DNA of 64,000 nt, taken from assembly GCA_003215655.1 (NCBI GenBank), contig QCKB01000001.1, positions 248,001 to 312,000 on the forward strand, read 5' to 3'. The translations under genes and the position numbers were made by a program. This DNA comes from Prochlorococcus sp. AG-409-J16 (lineage in GTDB: Bacteria > Cyanobacteriota > Cyanobacteriia > PCC-6307 > Cyanobiaceae). How positions within the stretch are numbered: the first letter of the stretch is position 1; each line of letters starts with the position of its first letter. The notes beneath the pieces are model-generated. The model worked only from the letters and a program-made list of their open reading frames with translations, was not told where the DNA came from and did not search any database. This document shows, piece by piece, positions 35,009-44,407 of this stretch.

Positions 35009-35996
35009 TAAAAACCTCCTATTAATTCTTACACTCCTGTTATTAGGAATATTAACCTGGCAACTTAGATGGGCATTAATGATATTATTTGGAGCAATAG
35101 TTATAGCTGTTGCTTTAGATGTATTAATCCAACGCCTCCAAAAGATAGTTCCGCTACCTAGGCCTTTAGCTTTATCTTTTGTAGTATCCTCACTAATACT
35201 TATTGGCTTCTTTGTATTTAAACTTTTAGTCCCAGAATTGATTATTCAAATCGACGAACTGGGATCTCTTTTCCCAACTCTAATAAATAAGTTTAACTCA
35301 TTAATTACAACAGACGAAAGGTTCTCTAATCTATCAATAGCCGAGAAATTTAACTGGGGAGATATACAGCCATTTGGTGCCAAATTATTGGACTTTGCTG
35401 GGGGGGCTGCCAATAGTGTTCTTCAGTTAATCCTAATAAGTCTACTTGCGTTATTAATTGCTCTTGATCCTAGTCCGCATCGAAGAATTGTCATCTCAGC
35501 TACTCCATTGCGCGCAAGGAAGGGAATGGATGAACTCCTAGATGATTTTCGTTTGGCACTTGGAGGATGGCTGACTGGAATGACAATTTCTGCCTTAAGC
35601 ATTTTTGTACTTACATGGATAGGCCTCTCTCTCCTAAACGCACCTCTTGCACTCTTAAGTTCTCTTGTATGTGGGCTTTTAACCTTCATTCCAACAATAG
35701 GTCCTACAGCAGCAACCCTGCTTCCTTTGGGAGTCGCAATACTTAGTTCACCAACTCTAATGTTTCAAGTTTTAATCCTTAGGGTTGTTTTACAGAATTT
35801 TGAAGCTTTTATCCTTACGCCACTACTACTTCGAAGGACTGTCAATCTTTTACCAACTGTTGCACTAATGTCTCAACTAAGTCTAGGCATATTACTAGGC
35901 TTACCAGGTGTATTAATTGCCCTACCCCTGGCGGTGGTTTTACAAGTAAGTGCTCAGAAAATCTTAGTCACTCAAATCATGAATGAGTGGAGATAA
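35001..35996 (+). CDS. AI-2E family (UPF0118/PerM) transporter, copy 2
   Basis: A 331-residue paralogue of the preceding protein, with the same membrane layout and the block LLTFIPTIGPTAATLLPLGVA, then GLPGVLIALPLAVVLQVS. The 8-bp overlap and shared orientation indicate a tandem duplication translated from one mRNA. It may form a heteromer with copy 1, which is inference. It ends 24 bp before the convergent small gene at 36021. Confidence 0.88.
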   Translation: MDNKNLLLILTLLLLGILTWQLRWALMILFGAIVIAVALDVLIQRLQKIVPLPRPLALSFVVSSLILIGFFVFKLLVPELIIQIDELGSLFPTLINKFNSLITTDERFSNLSIAEKFNWGDIQPFGAKLLDFAGGAANSVLQLILISLLALLIALDPSPHRRIVISATPLRARKGMDELLDDFRLALGGWLTGMTISALSIFVLTWIGLSLLNAPLALLSSLVCGLLTFIPTIGPTAATLLPLGVAILSSPTLMFQVLILRVVLQNFEAFILTPLLLRRTVNLLPTVALMSQLSLGILLGLPGVLIALPLAVVLQVSAQKILVTQIMNEWR

Positions 35997-36020
35997 AAAA
36001 AATTGCCTCCGACGAACTAA

Positions 36021-36257
36021 CTATTCACTTCCACTAACTCTTAAAGTTGCCTTATAACGTCTCCAGATTGAAGGGCTAGACAATAAAACAATTACCGCCA
36101 ATGCGTGTTCACGCAAGGCAAAACCTAAAGCTGTAAAGGTGAAGTGATCTACAAGAAGACTTATCTCGGATTTTAGATCCCAAATAGCTAACACAAGCAA
36201 TACCTTAGGTAACCATGGCTCTAAAAACTGGCCTATAGATCTGTGGTAGTCATTCAT
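36021..36257 (-). CDS. Small conserved membrane-associated protein downstream of secF
   Basis: About 78 residues from ATG 36257 (MNDYHRSIGQFLEPWLPKV); a longer frame to 36308 exists but runs inside secF. It has one or two moderately hydrophobic helices (WLPKVLLVLAIWDLK and FTALGFALREHALAVIVLLS) and a basic tail. It overlaps the secF stop by 8 bp, so it probably belongs to the secD-secF transcript. Function unknown. Confidence 0.65.
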   Translation of the reverse strand: MNDYHRSIGQFLEPWLPKVLLVLAIWDLKSEISLLVDHFTFTALGFALREHALAVIVLLSSPSIWRRYKATLRVSGSE

Positions 36258-37272
36258 CTGAAGAGTATTGCCCTCCACTGTTAGGGCCGTACGTAGAAGG
36301 TCTCTCAAACAGAACTAACAAAGATGGCGCGAGAGCAATACTGGACCAGCTACCAACAACAACACCCAAAGCCAAAGCAACCGCAAACCAATACAGAGTT
36401 GCTCCACCAAAGAAAATCAAGGCAATTAATGGCAACAAAGTAGTGCCACTGGTGTAAAGAGTACGCGTCAACGTCGCAGACACAGCTCGGTCAACTTGCT
36501 CACGGAGAGTAATAGAAGTGTCAACACGAACGCGCTCCCTAATCCGGTCAAAGACAACTACTGTGTCATTTACTGAATACCCAGCAATAGTAAGTAGTGC
36601 TACAGCAAAAAGACTGTCAACTTCCACTTGCAGGCCAAGACCCAACCAAGCGAATATCCCACATACAATGACCACATCATGAGCCAAAGCGATAAGGGCA
36701 AGGAAAGCGTATCGTCGGTCGTAGCGAATACTTATATAAACGGCTATCCCAGTGAAGGCAAATAAAAGTGATATAACACTACTTTTCAATAACTGAGCGC
36801 CCAAGCTCGGGCCGATGGTTGTTAATGATTGACTACCATCTCTGAAGGGGCCTGCTATAGGCTCCAAGTTCTCAATGACCATTTGCCCTTGACGAGCAGT
36901 AAGAAAAGGAAGTCTTATAGCAAGAGACTCTCCACTATCAAGAATCTGAACACGTGCCCTTGAAAGGTTAGGCGCAGAGTTTCCTTTCTCCTGAGTGAAA
37001 GCAATCTCTTTAATTGCTTCAACAACAGTAGATGTATTTAGATCATCGCAAGAAGCCGTGCAACTTCTTCCAATTTCAAGCTGGGTACCACCTGTAAAAT
37101 CCAACCCTGGCCTAAGTGGAGCTCTAATGGAAGGATTCATCCATGAAAGAGTTAGACCAATCAAACTAACTACAATGAATACTGCAGAAAAAGACCAAAC
37201 CTTTCTTCGGTTTTTGGAAAGTTCTAATTTAAGTGGACGTACCAAAGTACCTGATGAATTTGAAACAGCCAT
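36250..37272 (-). CDS. secF: Protein translocase subunit SecF
   Basis: RND-type partner of SecD that uses the proton motive force to complete export through SecYEG. It has an N-terminal helix, a periplasmic domain starting PGLDFTGGTQLEIG, and five C-terminal helices with the motif GYSVNDTVVVFDRIRE. Length of 340 residues is normal. It lies 3 bp downstream of secD, as a separate polypeptide. Confidence 0.96.
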   Translation of the reverse strand: MAVSNSSGTLVRPLKLELSKNRRKVWSFSAVFIVVSLIGLTLSWMNPSIRAPLRPGLDFTGGTQLEIGRSCTASCDDLNTSTVVEAIKEIAFTQEKGNSAPNLSRARVQILDSGESLAIRLPFLTARQGQMVIENLEPIAGPFRDGSQSLTTIGPSLGAQLLKSSVISLLFAFTGIAVYISIRYDRRYAFLALIALAHDVVIVCGIFAWLGLGLQVEVDSLFAVALLTIAGYSVNDTVVVFDRIRERVRVDTSITLREQVDRAVSATLTRTLYTSGTTLLPLIALIFFGGATLYWFAVALALGVVVGSWSSIALAPSLLVLFERPSTYGPNSGGQYSSDE

Positions 37273-37275
37273 AAC

Positions 37276-38748
37276 TCACACAACTTTCGAAGGCAGCTGC
37301 TTTTCAGCTAAAAAATAAGTAGGTCGTCTAAGAGATGAATAACCCATAAGGAAACGAAGTAGAGTACGCGTACCAGTAAGAGCAGTGAACAAGCTAAGCA
37401 ACACGCCTATCCCAAGTGTCGCTGCAAAACCTTTTACAAATCCTGTACCAAGGAAAAATAAAGCAGAACAGCTAATAAGTGTCGTTAGATGACCGTCAAT
37501 AATTGAAGAAAATGCCTCAGAGAAACCCGTATCAATCGACCGAATAAGAGTATTGCCTCTTCTCAATTCATCTTTAAACCTCTCAAAGATAAGAACATTC
37601 GCGTCTACTGCCATACCAATACTCAAGATGAAACCTGCTATCCCTGGAAGAGTTAGTGTCACAGGGATCAAAACATAAACAGCCATATTAAAAAGCGCAT
37701 AGAGACTTAAAGCCATAACAGCTACAACACCTGCCAATCGATAGGCAAGAATCATAAAAATCGCGACAAGTCCGAGGCCAGAAAGCGCTGCGATAAGGCT
37801 TCTACGAACATTCTCCGAACCAAGAGTAGGGCCAATGGTTCTTATCTCAACGATTTTGACTGGCAAAGGCAAAGCACCTCCCCTTAGCTGGACCTCAAGA
37901 TCCCTAGCCTCTTCCGCACTGAAATTACCGCTAATAGTTGCTGCTCCACCCGTAATTCCAGCAGTCTTAAATTGTTCGCCAACACTAGCTTCACTAATTG
38001 AACGGCCATCCAAAACAATGCCGAGCAAGCGATCTGAACCGGCTATCAATTGAGTGATATTGGCAAATTTTTCACCTCCATCACTATTAAATGTCAAAGT
38101 AACCTCCCACCCCGAAACATTCTGTTCTTGTTGCCTACCTGCCGTTACTAAGTCCTTACCAGTTAACTCAGCAGGTTCAAAAAGTCCAACAATCTGATCG
38201 TTAACTTTCTTGAGTAATTGTTCAAGCTGCAGGCCAGTATCCCCAGCTTGAACTTTTATCCCAAGAATTTTTTGTGCTGTTGCAAGCTGCTCTCGGTTTA
38301 ATTGTTCTTCAAGAGAGATGTCTCCTGATTTATTCGATTTAATAATTCCTTGCAGCTGAGAACGTAGTCGCTTCAAATCTCGCATTTGCTGAAAAGTGCC
38401 TTGCTTCTGAATACGAAATTCAAGCAAAGCAGTATCCCCTAAAACCTTTGCAGCTCTTGAAGGGTCTTGCTCTCCAGGAAGCTGAAGAACCAACTGATTC
38501 TCCCCAATAGTTTGCAGAGTAGATTCAGCCACTCCTAAGCCATTTACTCTTCTATCCAAAACAGTCTTAACAGCATCAAGTTGCTCAGAGTTAACCCTTT
38601 TTATTTCCCCAGCAGGAAGCACCTCAAGCGTCAGCTGACTTCCTCCGCTTAAATCTAAACCTAAAAACAAAGAGTTCTTAACCAAGACCACCGCTGCCGC
38701 TATAGATAAAGCAAGTAGCAGGGCAAACCAACCCTGATAGCGACCCAT
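37276..38748 (-). CDS. secD: Protein translocase subunit SecD
   Basis: Has the N-terminal helix, the P1 head and periplasmic domains beginning at LGLDLSGGSQLTLEV, the middle VAESTLQTIGENQLVLQLPG, and the membrane block with FILSIGMAVDANVLIFERFKDE, which contains the Asp used in proton-driven function. 490 residues is usual for cyanobacteria. Translated just upstream of secF. The stop lies 4 bp after the pdhB gene's end region on the same strand, giving the order pdhB-secD-secF. Confidence 0.96.
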   Translation of the reverse strand: MGRYQGWFALLLALSIAAAVVLVKNSLFLGLDLSGGSQLTLEVLPAGEIKRVNSEQLDAVKTVLDRRVNGLGVAESTLQTIGENQLVLQLPGEQDPSRAAKVLGDTALLEFRIQKQGTFQQMRDLKRLRSQLQGIIKSNKSGDISLEEQLNREQLATAQKILGIKVQAGDTGLQLEQLLKKVNDQIVGLFEPAELTGKDLVTAGRQQEQNVSGWEVTLTFNSDGGEKFANITQLIAGSDRLLGIVLDGRSISEASVGEQFKTAGITGGAATISGNFSAEEARDLEVQLRGGALPLPVKIVEIRTIGPTLGSENVRRSLIAALSGLGLVAIFMILAYRLAGVVAVMALSLYALFNMAVYVLIPVTLTLPGIAGFILSIGMAVDANVLIFERFKDELRRGNTLIRSIDTGFSEAFSSIIDGHLTTLISCSALFFLGTGFVKGFAATLGIGVLLSLFTALTGTRTLLRFLMGYSSLRRPTYFLAEKQLPSKVV

Positions 38749-38752
38749 TTAC

Positions 38753-39736
38753 TCAAACTCCCTTTGCAATCATCTGCTTAGCAGTCTCAACAATTTGATG
38801 AGGCTGAATAATCGTCAAATTTTCTAATTGACCGTTATATGGAGTAGGTATGTCCTGACTAGAAAGTCTTACTGGCGGACAATCAAGCTCATCAAAACAC
38901 TGCTCAGTAATTAAAGCAATTAACTCTGCACCAATTCCACCTGTTTTCATACATTCTTCGACAATAATCACCCTATGAGTTTTGCGAATAGAAGCTGCGA
39001 TGGTCTTCATATCGAAAGGCTTCAAACTAATTAAATCAATAAGTTCAACATCAACGCCCTCTGAGTCAAGTTTTTCTACGGCTTTAAGGCAATGATGCCT
39101 CATCCTTGAATAAGTCAGGATTGTCACATCATTACCCTCTCGAACAATATCTGCCTGATCAAGTGCACAAATGTAATCACCACTTGGGAGGTCTTCACTC
39201 AAGTTGTAAAGCAATACATGCTCAAAGAACAACACTGGGTTGTCATCCCTTATTGCCGCTTTCATAAGTCCCTTAGCATTCGTTGGAGTACTACAAGCAA
39301 CAATCTTGATGCCAGGAACAGCATGAAAATAAGCTTCTAATCTCTGGCTGTGCTCTGCCCCAAGTTGACGGCCAACTCCACCTGGACCTCTAACCACAGT
39401 AGGAATAGTGAAATTCCCTCCGCTGGTATAACGAAGCATTCCCATGTTGTTCGAGATCTGATTAAAGGCAAGCAACAAAAAGCCCATATTCATACCCTCC
39501 ACAATCGGGCGTAGTCCCGTCATGGCAGCTCCAACAGCCATCCCTGTAAAGCTATTTTCAGCAATAGGGGTATCCAGAACACGAAGTTCCCCATATTTCT
39601 CATAAAGGTCCTTAGTGACCTTGTAGGAGCCCCCGTATTGGCCAACATCCTCCCCCATGACACAAACATTGGAATCTCTTGCCATCTCTTCATCGATGGC
39701 TTCTCGAAGTGCGTTAAATAGAAGCGTCCCTGCCAC
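38753..39736 (-). CDS. pdhB: Pyruvate dehydrogenase E1 component beta subunit
   Basis: Thiamine-diphosphate-dependent decarboxylation of pyruvate, with E1 alpha encoded elsewhere. Seen: [41 protein letters not shown] (with the ThDP-contacting Glu), [19 protein letters not shown], and the C-terminal transketolase fold [18 protein letters not shown]. Length (327) matches cyanobacterial and plastid types. A 193-bp spacer (39737-39929) upstream holds its promoter and a small hairpin (CTGAGT, four bases, ACTCAG at 39896-39911). Nothing else was found there. Confidence 0.96.
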   Translation of the reverse strand: MAGTLLFNALREAIDEEMARDSNVCVMGEDVGQYGGSYKVTKDLYEKYGELRVLDTPIAENSFTGMAVGAAMTGLRPIVEGMNMGFLLLAFNQISNNMGMLRYTSGGNFTIPTVVRGPGGVGRQLGAEHSQRLEAYFHAVPGIKIVACSTPTNAKGLMKAAIRDDNPVLFFEHVLLYNLSEDLPSGDYICALDQADIVREGNDVTILTYSRMRHHCLKAVEKLDSEGVDVELIDLISLKPFDMKTIAASIRKTHRVIIVEECMKTGGIGAELIALITEQCFDELDCPPVRLSSQDIPTPYNGQLENLTIIQPHQIVETAKQMIAKGV

Positions 39737-39929
39737 GGCGTCGCTGTAATCCTGTATTAATAAGACAAGCTATATCAGCCTGGGCAGAATTAGCCTCCTG
39801 CGGCAAACGTGAAGAGGAGCAGAACAGATAGCAAAATGCCTGGACTCAAAAGCAATATCAACTGACCCAGATCATGCAATGTCATGAACAATTCTCTGAG
39901 TAAGGACTCAGCGTCAACATAAAGCGAGA

Positions 39930-40286
39930 CTAAACAGAATCAGGTTCTTTACCAACAAAAAGACTTTGAAGAAAGACAAGAATCAAACCCAGGCCTATAA
40001 AAGCGAAAGAGAATGTAGCCAAAAAAGAAATGCCAATTACAAGGGTTTTTAACCCTGAAGCAATACTCTGAGCAATTGGTGAACTGTAATCAGGTGAATG
40101 AATAGTGAAATAAACAATTAGTCGTTTACTAAGCCAAAAACTTAATAACGCAAAGAGCAAACTGGTTAAAGCACCTGATATAAAACTCAATGGTCCTTTA
40201 ACAGGTTCTTTAGCTTCCTTATCTTTCATGCTTGAAATAGAGATTTTTTTATTTGAGTCATCCAAACCTTTTCTTTCATTACTCAT
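39930..40286 (-). CDS. DUF3082 membrane protein
   Basis: A 118-residue protein with a charged Lys/Ser-rich N-terminal 30 residues and two transmembrane helices (FISGALTSLLFALLSFWL and TLVIGISFLATFSFAFIGLGL) joined by a short loop with YFTIHSPDYSSPIAQSIA. This arrangement is typical of cyanobacterial DUF3082 proteins. It overlaps the ispE stop by 4 nt (ATGA), so it is co-translated with ispE. Function unknown. Confidence 0.8.
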   Translation of the reverse strand: MSNERKGLDDSNKKISISSMKDKEAKEPVKGPLSFISGALTSLLFALLSFWLSKRLIVYFTIHSPDYSSPIAQSIASGLKTLVIGISFLATFSFAFIGLGLILVFLQSLFVGKEPDSV

Positions 40287-41242
40287 CTCTTAACCCTCGC
40301 TTCCTCGGTAAGTAAAGAGCAGCACCAGCATTCAAGGCCAGCAGATGAAAACTTAAATCGATTTTTCTCCTTAGCCGCAATAGCAGACTCCAAATCAGCG
40401 AAAAGAGCAAAACAGCTTGGTCCTGAGCCACTCATTGCCACTCCACGAACGCCAGGTAAATTCGAGAGTATTTCCAAGGCCTTTCTTATAGAAGGAACCT
40501 CAGCAGAGACAACCTTTTGAAGATCATTGCGCAATGGAAGTGGGTGATTCAAATTAATAGGATTTAACCAAGGCTGCTCTCTAAGCCTCTGTCGACGATC
40601 TTCAAAGTCATCCTCTGCATGAAGGTAACTATCCCGATTTAAGTCTTTAAACCGTCCATACGCCCAAGGAGTCGAAACACTTACCAAGGGATTCTTGACC
40701 AATAAAACAGCTATTGATGAACTCCCTAAAAAAACAGGCTCAAGTCTTTCTCCTCGACCAAAGCACAACTGAGAGCCTCCTGATAAACAAAACGGAACGT
40801 CAGATCCCAATTCCGCAGCAAGTTCCTCAAGGGTTTCTTTATGGAGTCCAAGGTTCCATAATGCATTTAGGCCTTTAAGAGCCGCAGCGGCATCACTTGA
40901 GCCACCAGCAAGGCCTGCTCCTATAGGAATTTTCTTCTCCAGCTGAATATCTGCGCCTAAATTTTCAACCCCTGACTTCTTACGCAAAAGGTAGGCGGCT
41001 CGAACAATCAGATTCTCATCTCCAACACTTAGCCCGTCGATATCACAGCCAAGCCTGATTTGGCCATCCACTCTTTTCTGAAAGTGAAGCCTGTCACAAA
41101 GGTCAATGCTTTGCATAAGCATTGCGAGTTCATGAAACTGATCCTTCCTTAAACCAAGTATCTCCAAATGAAAATTGATCTTGGCAGGAGCCACAAGAGT
41201 CAAAGAGCAACTTGATGCCTCAGAAGCCTGTCTCAAAATCAT
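40283..41242 (-). CDS. ispE: 4-diphosphocytidyl-2-C-methyl-D-erythritol kinase
   Basis: GHMP kinase of the MEP isoprenoid pathway. N-terminal substrate motif LVAPAKINFHLEILG, ATP-binding GAGLAGGSSDAAAALKGL, and C-terminal GVAMSGSGPSCFALF. Length of 319 residues is normal. The start lies 2 bp after the rsmA stop, so rsmA-ispE-DUF3082 form a tight leftward operon. Confidence 0.96.
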   Translation of the reverse strand: MILRQASEASSCSLTLVAPAKINFHLEILGLRKDQFHELAMLMQSIDLCDRLHFQKRVDGQIRLGCDIDGLSVGDENLIVRAAYLLRKKSGVENLGADIQLEKKIPIGAGLAGGSSDAAAALKGLNALWNLGLHKETLEELAAELGSDVPFCLSGGSQLCFGRGERLEPVFLGSSSIAVLLVKNPLVSVSTPWAYGRFKDLNRDSYLHAEDDFEDRRQRLREQPWLNPINLNHPLPLRNDLQKVVSAEVPSIRKALEILSNLPGVRGVAMSGSGPSCFALFADLESAIAAKEKNRFKFSSAGLECWCCSLLTEEARVKR

Positions 41243-41244
41243 GG

Positions 41245-42081
41245 TCAGCCTCTATATTGATCTGCCTTATTCAAGACCCTAGCGAGAGAGACCCATGCTT
41301 CCGGAGGGACTTCCTGAGGCCTTTGCTGAAGACTTATCCCTGCAAGCTTTGCCAGATCATTCATCTCAGCAAAACCTCGCATTCGCCCAATAGTGTTTCT
41401 CAACATCTTGCGTCTTTGCAGAAAAGCTTGATTAACAAGGGCTTCAACGCGTCTTGCTAGCACAGGTTCCAAATGCTGCTCAAGTCCTATGGGCTCCAAA
41501 ACAATTACCTCGGACTGAACCTTAGGAGGAGGTTGAAAGCAACTTGGAGGTACTTCGCAAACTTTCCTACAACTAGTCAGAAGCTGTAACCTCACACTCA
41601 TTGCGCTAAAGCTGCTATCCCCAGGTTTGGCACGAATACGTTCTGCCAATTCTTTTTGCACAAGCAATACAAGCAGCTTGAAATGGTTTTCCGAGGGTCT
41701 CCCTAAACGGCCAATTAACCGCTCCAAAAGAGGACCAGTAATGTTGTAAGGAATATTCGCTACAACCTTTGTCGCAGGTTTCTCACCTGACTGCGACAAA
41801 GGTACCGAAAGAACATCACCTTCTTCCAAAGTGAACCTCGGGTTCACCCCAAACCGTAACCGCAACCCTTCCACTAAATCCCTATCCAGTTCTATAGCGT
41901 GTACAGATTCAACTTGAGAGTCCAATAAACGTTCCGTCAGAGCTCCTCTCCCTGGTCCAATCTCAAGGACTCGATCTCCTGGCCGAAGATCTGCTGCAAA
42001 GAGAATTTTTTCTAACACAGCTCCGTCCTTCAACCAATGTTGCCCAAAGCGCTTGCGAGCAATATGTCCAGAGAAAATCAT
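41245..42081 (-). CDS. rsmA: 16S rRNA dimethyladenosine transferase (KsgA/RsmA)
   Basis: Dimethylates A1518 and A1519 of 16S rRNA late in 30S assembly. SAM motif I is VLEIGPGRGALTERLL, motif IV is NIPYNITGPLLERL, and the post-motif FxPPPKV is seen in PPSCFQPPPKVQSEV. The N-terminus KRFGQHWLKDGAVLEKI is typical. First gene of the leftward cluster leading to ispE. Confidence 0.96.
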   Translation of the reverse strand: MIFSGHIARKRFGQHWLKDGAVLEKILFAADLRPGDRVLEIGPGRGALTERLLDSQVESVHAIELDRDLVEGLRLRFGVNPRFTLEEGDVLSVPLSQSGEKPATKVVANIPYNITGPLLERLIGRLGRPSENHFKLLVLLVQKELAERIRAKPGDSSFSAMSVRLQLLTSCRKVCEVPPSCFQPPPKVQSEVIVLEPIGLEQHLEPVLARRVEALVNQAFLQRRKMLRNTIGRMRGFAEMNDLAKLAGISLQQRPQEVPPEAWVSLARVLNKADQYRG

Positions 42082-42225
42082 CCTATTCCCTTATCTCACT
42101 GATCAGACGAGAAGAAAGTGCAAGCCTCATAGGAAAAAATTACCTCTCAAATACGTAAAAAATAATTCTACTTTCATCTAAACTCGCTAGAGTTATTGAT
42201 ATTTTTTAAACTTCTCTTTTTTCTT

Positions 42226-42528
42226 TTAACCAATTCCAAAAATACTATGAGTAACGGGATCTCCCCCGAGTATCAATTCGGTAATAATCATCATTATAAA
42301 ACCCACCATTGCAGCTCTTCCGTTAACCAACTCTGCATTTTCATTGAATCCAAAAACCTCCTCAACCTCTTCTCCATTATTATCAATCCAATTCATCGGC
42401 AATCTATTCTCCTCTTCCGATAGATCATTAATTAATTCACTAGAAGGAACATCAGAATCATTCCCAAAAACTAAATCCTCTATATCCTTATCATCATCCC
42501 TATCATTATCATTCATAGAGGAATTCAT
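42226..42528 (-). CDS. hli: High-light-inducible protein (Hli / one-helix CAB-like) with acidic N-terminal extension
   Basis: A 100-residue protein whose C-terminal 40 residues carry the Hli signature ENAELVNGRAAMVGFIMMI, the ExxNxRxAMxGF-type chlorophyll-binding helix. The N-terminal 60 residues are unusually acidic (runs such as DNDRDDDKDIEDLVF and SEEENRLPMN), longer than common Hli proteins of 40-70 residues. Hli proteins bind chlorophyll and carotenoid in thylakoids and protect PSII under stress. ATG start at 42528. Upstream is a long spacer with no clear promoter signal. Confidence 0.88.
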   Translation of the reverse strand: MNSSMNDNDRDDDKDIEDLVFGNDSDVPSSELINDLSEEENRLPMNWIDNNGEEVEEVFGFNENAELVNGRAAMVGFIMMIITELILGGDPVTHSIFGIG

Positions 42529-43272
42529 AGAACAGTCAATCTAAAACAATTTAATTTAATCACACTTTACTCAATCAGCCCAATAAAAATTACCTAATTC
42601 AGGAGAAGCAAACATCTATCCCTCAGAAGCTTTATTCTCTGAACATGCAGCCAAGCCATAATCAGCCGAGGGCTGTCTCTTAATATTTGCTGAAGACAAA
42701 GGTCTAAATATAGAATTTTTTAAATCACTAAAAATATTGTTATTTCACTCCTCAAGTAATCTGACCTATCAGATATTTTTTTCTCTAGAGTTTATTTTAC
42801 GAGCCTTCTTCCTCCTTATTCTCTTGACCATTCTCCTTGAGCCATGTTTAAAGTTTAAAAGCTCTGCCTGATTTAAACGGAAGCCAATATAGGAAACGAA
42901 AAACACCAATAATATAAGCAAACTATATCCAATCATCTATTTAAATCGGCTAACATTAGCCTATTAGAAATTCTTCTAAAATACAAATATCGAATCGATT
43001 TTTAACAACTTGCCTATCTTTAATCATATTTAATAGATAGCACTCAACATAATGTCTCGACCTTCTCAGTTTCAGCTGTCAACAAGCAAAGAATCCGCAC
43101 CCTCAAGAGTTGAAACTAGCAATCGCCATTCATCCTAAAATGAGCCTCTACCATAAAATATCCCCAAGACGTTTATCAGAGCAACCAAACACTTCCCGGA
43201 AAACTGCCAATTATTTACATCATCTTTTTCCAACGTACTTCAAATACAACTAATGTTTCTCTGCCGTAACTC
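42529..43272. other. 744-bp low-density region between hli and a secreted small protein
   Basis: Mostly AT-rich and gene-poor. It contains the 55-residue candidate gene at 42769-42936. A minus-strand open stretch at about 42620-42760 (peptide SSANIKRQPSADYGLAA) has protein-like composition but no normal start, so it may be a gene remnant. Plus-strand frames of 28 codons (ATG near 43051) and 37 codons (ATG near 43140) are too short to support. No RNA gene recognised. Confidence 0.5.
42769..42936 (-). CDS. Candidate small membrane protein with basic tail, 55 residues
   Basis: From an ATG at 42936 to TGA at 42769. It has an N-terminal hydrophobic helix (MIGYSLLILLVFFVSYIGF) followed by a strongly basic C-terminus (MVKRIRRKKARKINSREK). 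This pattern of a membrane anchor and an Arg/Lys tail is coherent and resembles small picocyanobacterial proteins. The ribosome-binding site is weak. It could also be a chance frame. Function unknown. Confidence 0.5.
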   Translation of the reverse strand: MIGYSLLILLVFFVSYIGFRLNQAELLNFKHGSRRMVKRIRRKKARKINSREKNI

Positions 43273-43557
43273 ATGCTGATGAATAAATCCCTAATAGCCC
43301 TTGCCGCTTCTGTTCTCCTGTTGATACTTGCCCCAATATTGCCAAGCAATGCGACCATAATGAATAACAACTCATTCGATACCAACCAGCTATCAGAATC
43401 AGACTTCAACGAACTACCTACCGCTCTTGACGACGAGCTGTTCGACGATCTCCCCTTCGAGCAGAGGCGTCAAGCCCTAAGGGAAGAAGTTGAAAGAGGC
43501 CCAAAGAAATCCCCCTCCAAAAATTCTCCTGAGAAATACAACCTACTAATTCGATGA
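43273..43557 (+). CDS. Small exported protein of unknown function
   Basis: A 94-residue protein with a signal peptide (about residues 1-26, KSLIALAASVLLLILAPIL, then a likely cleavage after SNA). The mature part is acidic (LDDELFDDLPFEQRRQALRE) with a Lys/Ser-rich tail. Not recognised. Its stop overlaps the next start by 4 nt (ATGA), so the two are translated together. Confidence 0.6.
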   Translation: MLMNKSLIALAASVLLLILAPILPSNATIMNNNSFDTNQLSESDFNELPTALDDELFDDLPFEQRRQALREEVERGPKKSPSKNSPEKYNLLIR

Positions 43558-43931
43558 CCCTTAACGCACACAATCTCAAACGACTTAAAGAGCTAAGTCT
43601 TCGACTCCCCAAAGAGATGGTGCAAAAAAAAGAAGAGCCTCAAACAAAGTCTCCTCGACATCGCATAGAGGTCGAGACTGATCCAAGTATCCTCTTCCAT
43701 GAATTAATTAATGCAAGTACCGATGGCAATATCCCTCCTCACTTGATAACCCGTTTAAAGGAAGCCGAGATAAACAATCTCTCATCTAAATCTCCAACAC
43801 TCAACAACCCTAAAAAGCCTGGTCAAAACAACCTAAAACGTTCCGCCTCACCAAGCACAGAAGAAACTCTTTATATGGCTTTCGCGGACCTACTTCTTGA
43901 GGAGGAAGATAACCAGGATTCCCAACCTTAA
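43554..43931 (+). CDS. Hypothetical protein coupled to the exported protein, upstream of rlmH
   Basis: A 125-residue hydrophilic protein. The N-terminal helix ([15 protein letters not shown]) is basic, the middle has [13 protein letters not shown] and [14 protein letters not shown], and the C-terminus is acidic ([17 protein letters not shown]). No signal or membrane segment. Probably disordered in part. Coupled by ATGA to the gene before; rlmH starts 11 bp after its stop. Function unknown. Confidence 0.65.
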   Translation: MTLNAHNLKRLKELSLRLPKEMVQKKEEPQTKSPRHRIEVETDPSILFHELINASTDGNIPPHLITRLKEAEINNLSSKSPTLNNPKKPGQNNLKRSASPSTEETLYMAFADLLLEEEDNQDSQP

Positions 43932-43941
43932 AGCCACTACC

Positions 43942-44379
43942 TTGCTCAACCCATCCCGATACCGCATTATCGCCATCGGAAAAGTACGAAAAACCTGGGT
44001 TCAAAACGGCCTGTCCATCTACCTAAAACGGCTACCCGGCCTGGAAATTACCGAACTGCGAGACAGCACACCTCAACGAGAGGCTGAAGCAATTCGAGCA
44101 TCGCTTAGAAGCAACGAATCATTAGCTGTCCTAACCGAAGAAGGACAGAACATTGATTCAATCCAATTCACCAAACGACTCCAAGAATTTGGCTCAACTC
44201 GCCTCGCCTTCGCCATAGGCGGAGCCAATGGCTTAACTCATGAACTCAAGGCGATTGCCAATTGGGAAATCAGCCTATCTGCAATGACTTTCCCTCATGA
44301 AATCGCCCGTCTACTGTTGATCGAACAAATCTATCGGGCTCAGGCGATTCTTCAAAACAGTCCATACCACCGTCGCTAA
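43942..44379 (+). CDS. rlmH: 23S rRNA (pseudouridine1915-N3)-methyltransferase RlmH
   Basis: SPOUT methyltransferase acting on helix 69 of 23S rRNA in 70S ribosomes. Seen: [21 protein letters not shown] at the N-terminus, [13 protein letters not shown], the trefoil-knot glycine motif FAIGGANGL, and the C-terminal [19 protein letters not shown]. The frame is open from a TTG at 43897. A TTG at 43942 gives the usual short leader and avoids the upstream gene. About 145 residues. Confidence 0.92.
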   Translation: MLNPSRYRIIAIGKVRKTWVQNGLSIYLKRLPGLEITELRDSTPQREAEAIRASLRSNESLAVLTEEGQNIDSIQFTKRLQEFGSTRLAFAIGGANGLTHELKAIANWEISLSAMTFPHEIARLLLIEQIYRAQAILQNSPYHRR

Positions 44380-44407
44380 TAAGCCAGCAATCCGCGCATA
44401 GGCGCTA

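Noticed and set aside
39896-39911. Hairpin CTGAGT-AAGG-ACTCAG upstream of pdhB as a terminator
   Set aside because: Six base pairs only, with no T tract on either strand.
43051-43260. Two short plus-strand frames (28 and 37 codons) upstream of the exported protein
   Set aside because: Too short, no conserved or structured features, and composition typical of spacer DNA.
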